Positions 63,169 to 64,000 of a stretch of DNA of 64,000 bases are shown here, piece by piece; positions within the stretch are counted from its first letter, which is position 1; each line of letters begins with the position of its first letter. The notes under the pieces were generated by a model. It was not told the DNA's origin. It did no database searches and saw only the letters and a list, made by a program, of their open reading frames with translations. Source of the DNA: Bacteroides stercoris ATCC 43183 (GTDB lineage Bacteria; Bacteroidota; Bacteroidia; Bacteroidales; Bacteroidaceae); the NCBI RefSeq assembly GCF_025147325.1, contig NZ_CP102262.1, forward strand, positions 62,001-126,000. Direction: 5' to 3'. Both the position numbers and the translations under genes were made by a program.

Positions 63169-64000
63169 TTAAAATCCAACATTCAAACCAATTGTGAATC
63201 CACGATTCCAAGTAGAAGTAAATGCTTGCGAAGCATCCAATTCCAAGAAATCAATATTAGAGAAAATTCGTCCCGGATTCTTGGCTTGTACATAAACCTT
63301 TAAATTAGATAAATTCCACTTCTTGATGAGCGTCTGCGGGAAAGTGTAACCCAAAGATATGTTACGTACTTTCAGGAATGAACCGTTCTTATAACCTACA
63401 ATACGATAGTAAGGGTCTCCACCGCCAATATTGTAAATAGGTTTCTGATATTCTGCATTCTTGTTGTTTTCGTTATAATAATTTATCTTACGCTGCATAT
63501 AACGTCCACCCTGCCATTCACCGCCGGTATCTACCATATAATCGAAGCGTCCGTACATCATAACAGAGAGGTCGAAATTCTTGTAAGTAAACGTATTCGT
63601 CATACCAAAAGTCCAACGGGGACGAGTATGTCCTATGATTACACGATCGTCATTCGGGTCGATTTTATAATCACCATTTTGGTCTATAGGACGTACCATA
63701 CCAGCTTGGAATGAATGCCCTTTGGCATTGAACTTAGCCATTTCGGCAGCGTCTTCTTCTTTCCAAAGTCCGCCACACTCGTAGCCGTAAATTACCCCCA
63801 ACGCCTGTCCTATAAACCAATTATTATTTATATCGTCCTCTTTACCATTTGCCAATTCATCAATTTTGTCTTTCTGCCATGCAGCATTAATACTGGTAGA
63901 CCATTCAAAATCACGTGTTTTGACGTTAACGGTATTCAACGTTATATCCACACCTATATTGGATGTTTTACCTACATTGGCATACGTATTAGTATAACCA
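63169..64000 (-). CDS. SusC-family TonB-dependent transporter, C-terminal part only
   Basis: The reading frame is open to the right window edge, so only the last ~277 residues of this outer-membrane channel are visible (the first methionine-like codon, GTG at 63951, is internal). The fragment shows the late barrel of SusC: KTSNIGVDITLNTVNVKT, WFIGQALGVIYGYECGGLW, DPNDDRVIIGHTRPRWTFGMTNTF-like strands, FLKVRNISLGYTFPQ and the end GFTIGLNVGF. It pairs with the SusD encoded 23 bases downstream. Confidence 0.93.
   Translation of the reverse strand, partial: GYTNTYANVGKTSNIGVDITLNTVNVKTRDFEWSTSINAAWQKDKIDELANGKEDDINNNWFIGQALGVIYGYECGGLWKEEDAAEMAKFNAKGHSFQAGMVRPIDQNGDYKIDPNDDRVIIGHTRPRWTFGMTNTFTYKNFDLSVMMYGRFDYMVDTGGEWQGGRYMQRKINYYNENNKNAEYQKPIYNIGGGDPYYRIVGYKNGSFLKVRNISLGYTFPQTLIKKWNLSNLKVYVQAKNPGRIFSNIDFLELDASQAFTSTWNRGFTIGLNVGF

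Noticed and set aside
1..64000. tRNA, rRNA, insertion sequence or phage genes
   Set aside because: None with a recognisable sequence or structure was found on either strand when reading the spacers.

Overview
The window is from the chromosome of a Bacteroides-type gut anaerobe (order Bacteroidales). The evidence is SusC/SusD outer-membrane pairs, hybrid two-component regulators (HTCS), a MurF-alanine racemase fusion, a complex I operon with fused NuoC/NuoD and no NuoE/F/G, and promoters of the TAnnTTTG (-7) type without Shine-Dalgarno sites at most genes. The exact species cannot be fixed by eye. No rRNA, tRNA, CRISPR array, phage or insertion sequence was seen.

Region 1 (1-1129) is the 3' part of a VirE/DUF3874 primase-helicase-like gene. 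Region 2 (1390-32957) is a pectin-type polysaccharide utilisation locus. It carries two SusC/SusD pairs, two HTCS regulators, two related serine esterases, a CE7-like acetyl esterase, a CE12-CE8 fusion, a stand-alone CE8 pectin methylesterase and a GH105 unsaturated uronyl hydrolase. It also carries genes for the released unsaturated uronate: cupin KdgF, isomerase KduI, a hexuronate MFS transporter and an orphan galactitol-type PTS IIC protein. Esterases dominate; no polysaccharide lyase or GH28 is present, so backbone cleavage must be encoded elsewhere. The KduI copy has a clear signal peptide, which would place this normally cytoplasmic enzyme in the periplasm.

Region 3 (33273-41427, minus strand) holds a Dna2-like helicase-nuclease, tatC, tatA, murF-alr and a GSCFA protein. 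Region 4 (41838-57503, plus strand) holds dxs, trkA, trkH, a small exported protein and nuoA-B-CD-H-I-J-K-L-M-N. Region 5 (57597-61073) holds an AraC regulator divergent from uxuA and an SDR-type fructuronate reductase, which complete another branch of hexuronate breakdown. Region 6 (61193-64000) is a third SusD and the 3' part of its SusC, cut by the window edge.

The least explained structure is in the spacers of regions 3-5. Three spacers carry tandem arrays of 22-23 bp units built from conserved half-sites around variable bases (41566-41665, 52395-52486, 58593-58771). Several other spacers, especially between nuo genes, carry degenerate 7-bp tandem repeats that often run from the upstream stop codon to within a few bases of the next start codon. 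A missed 33-residue membrane protein gene and several candidate operators are also reported.
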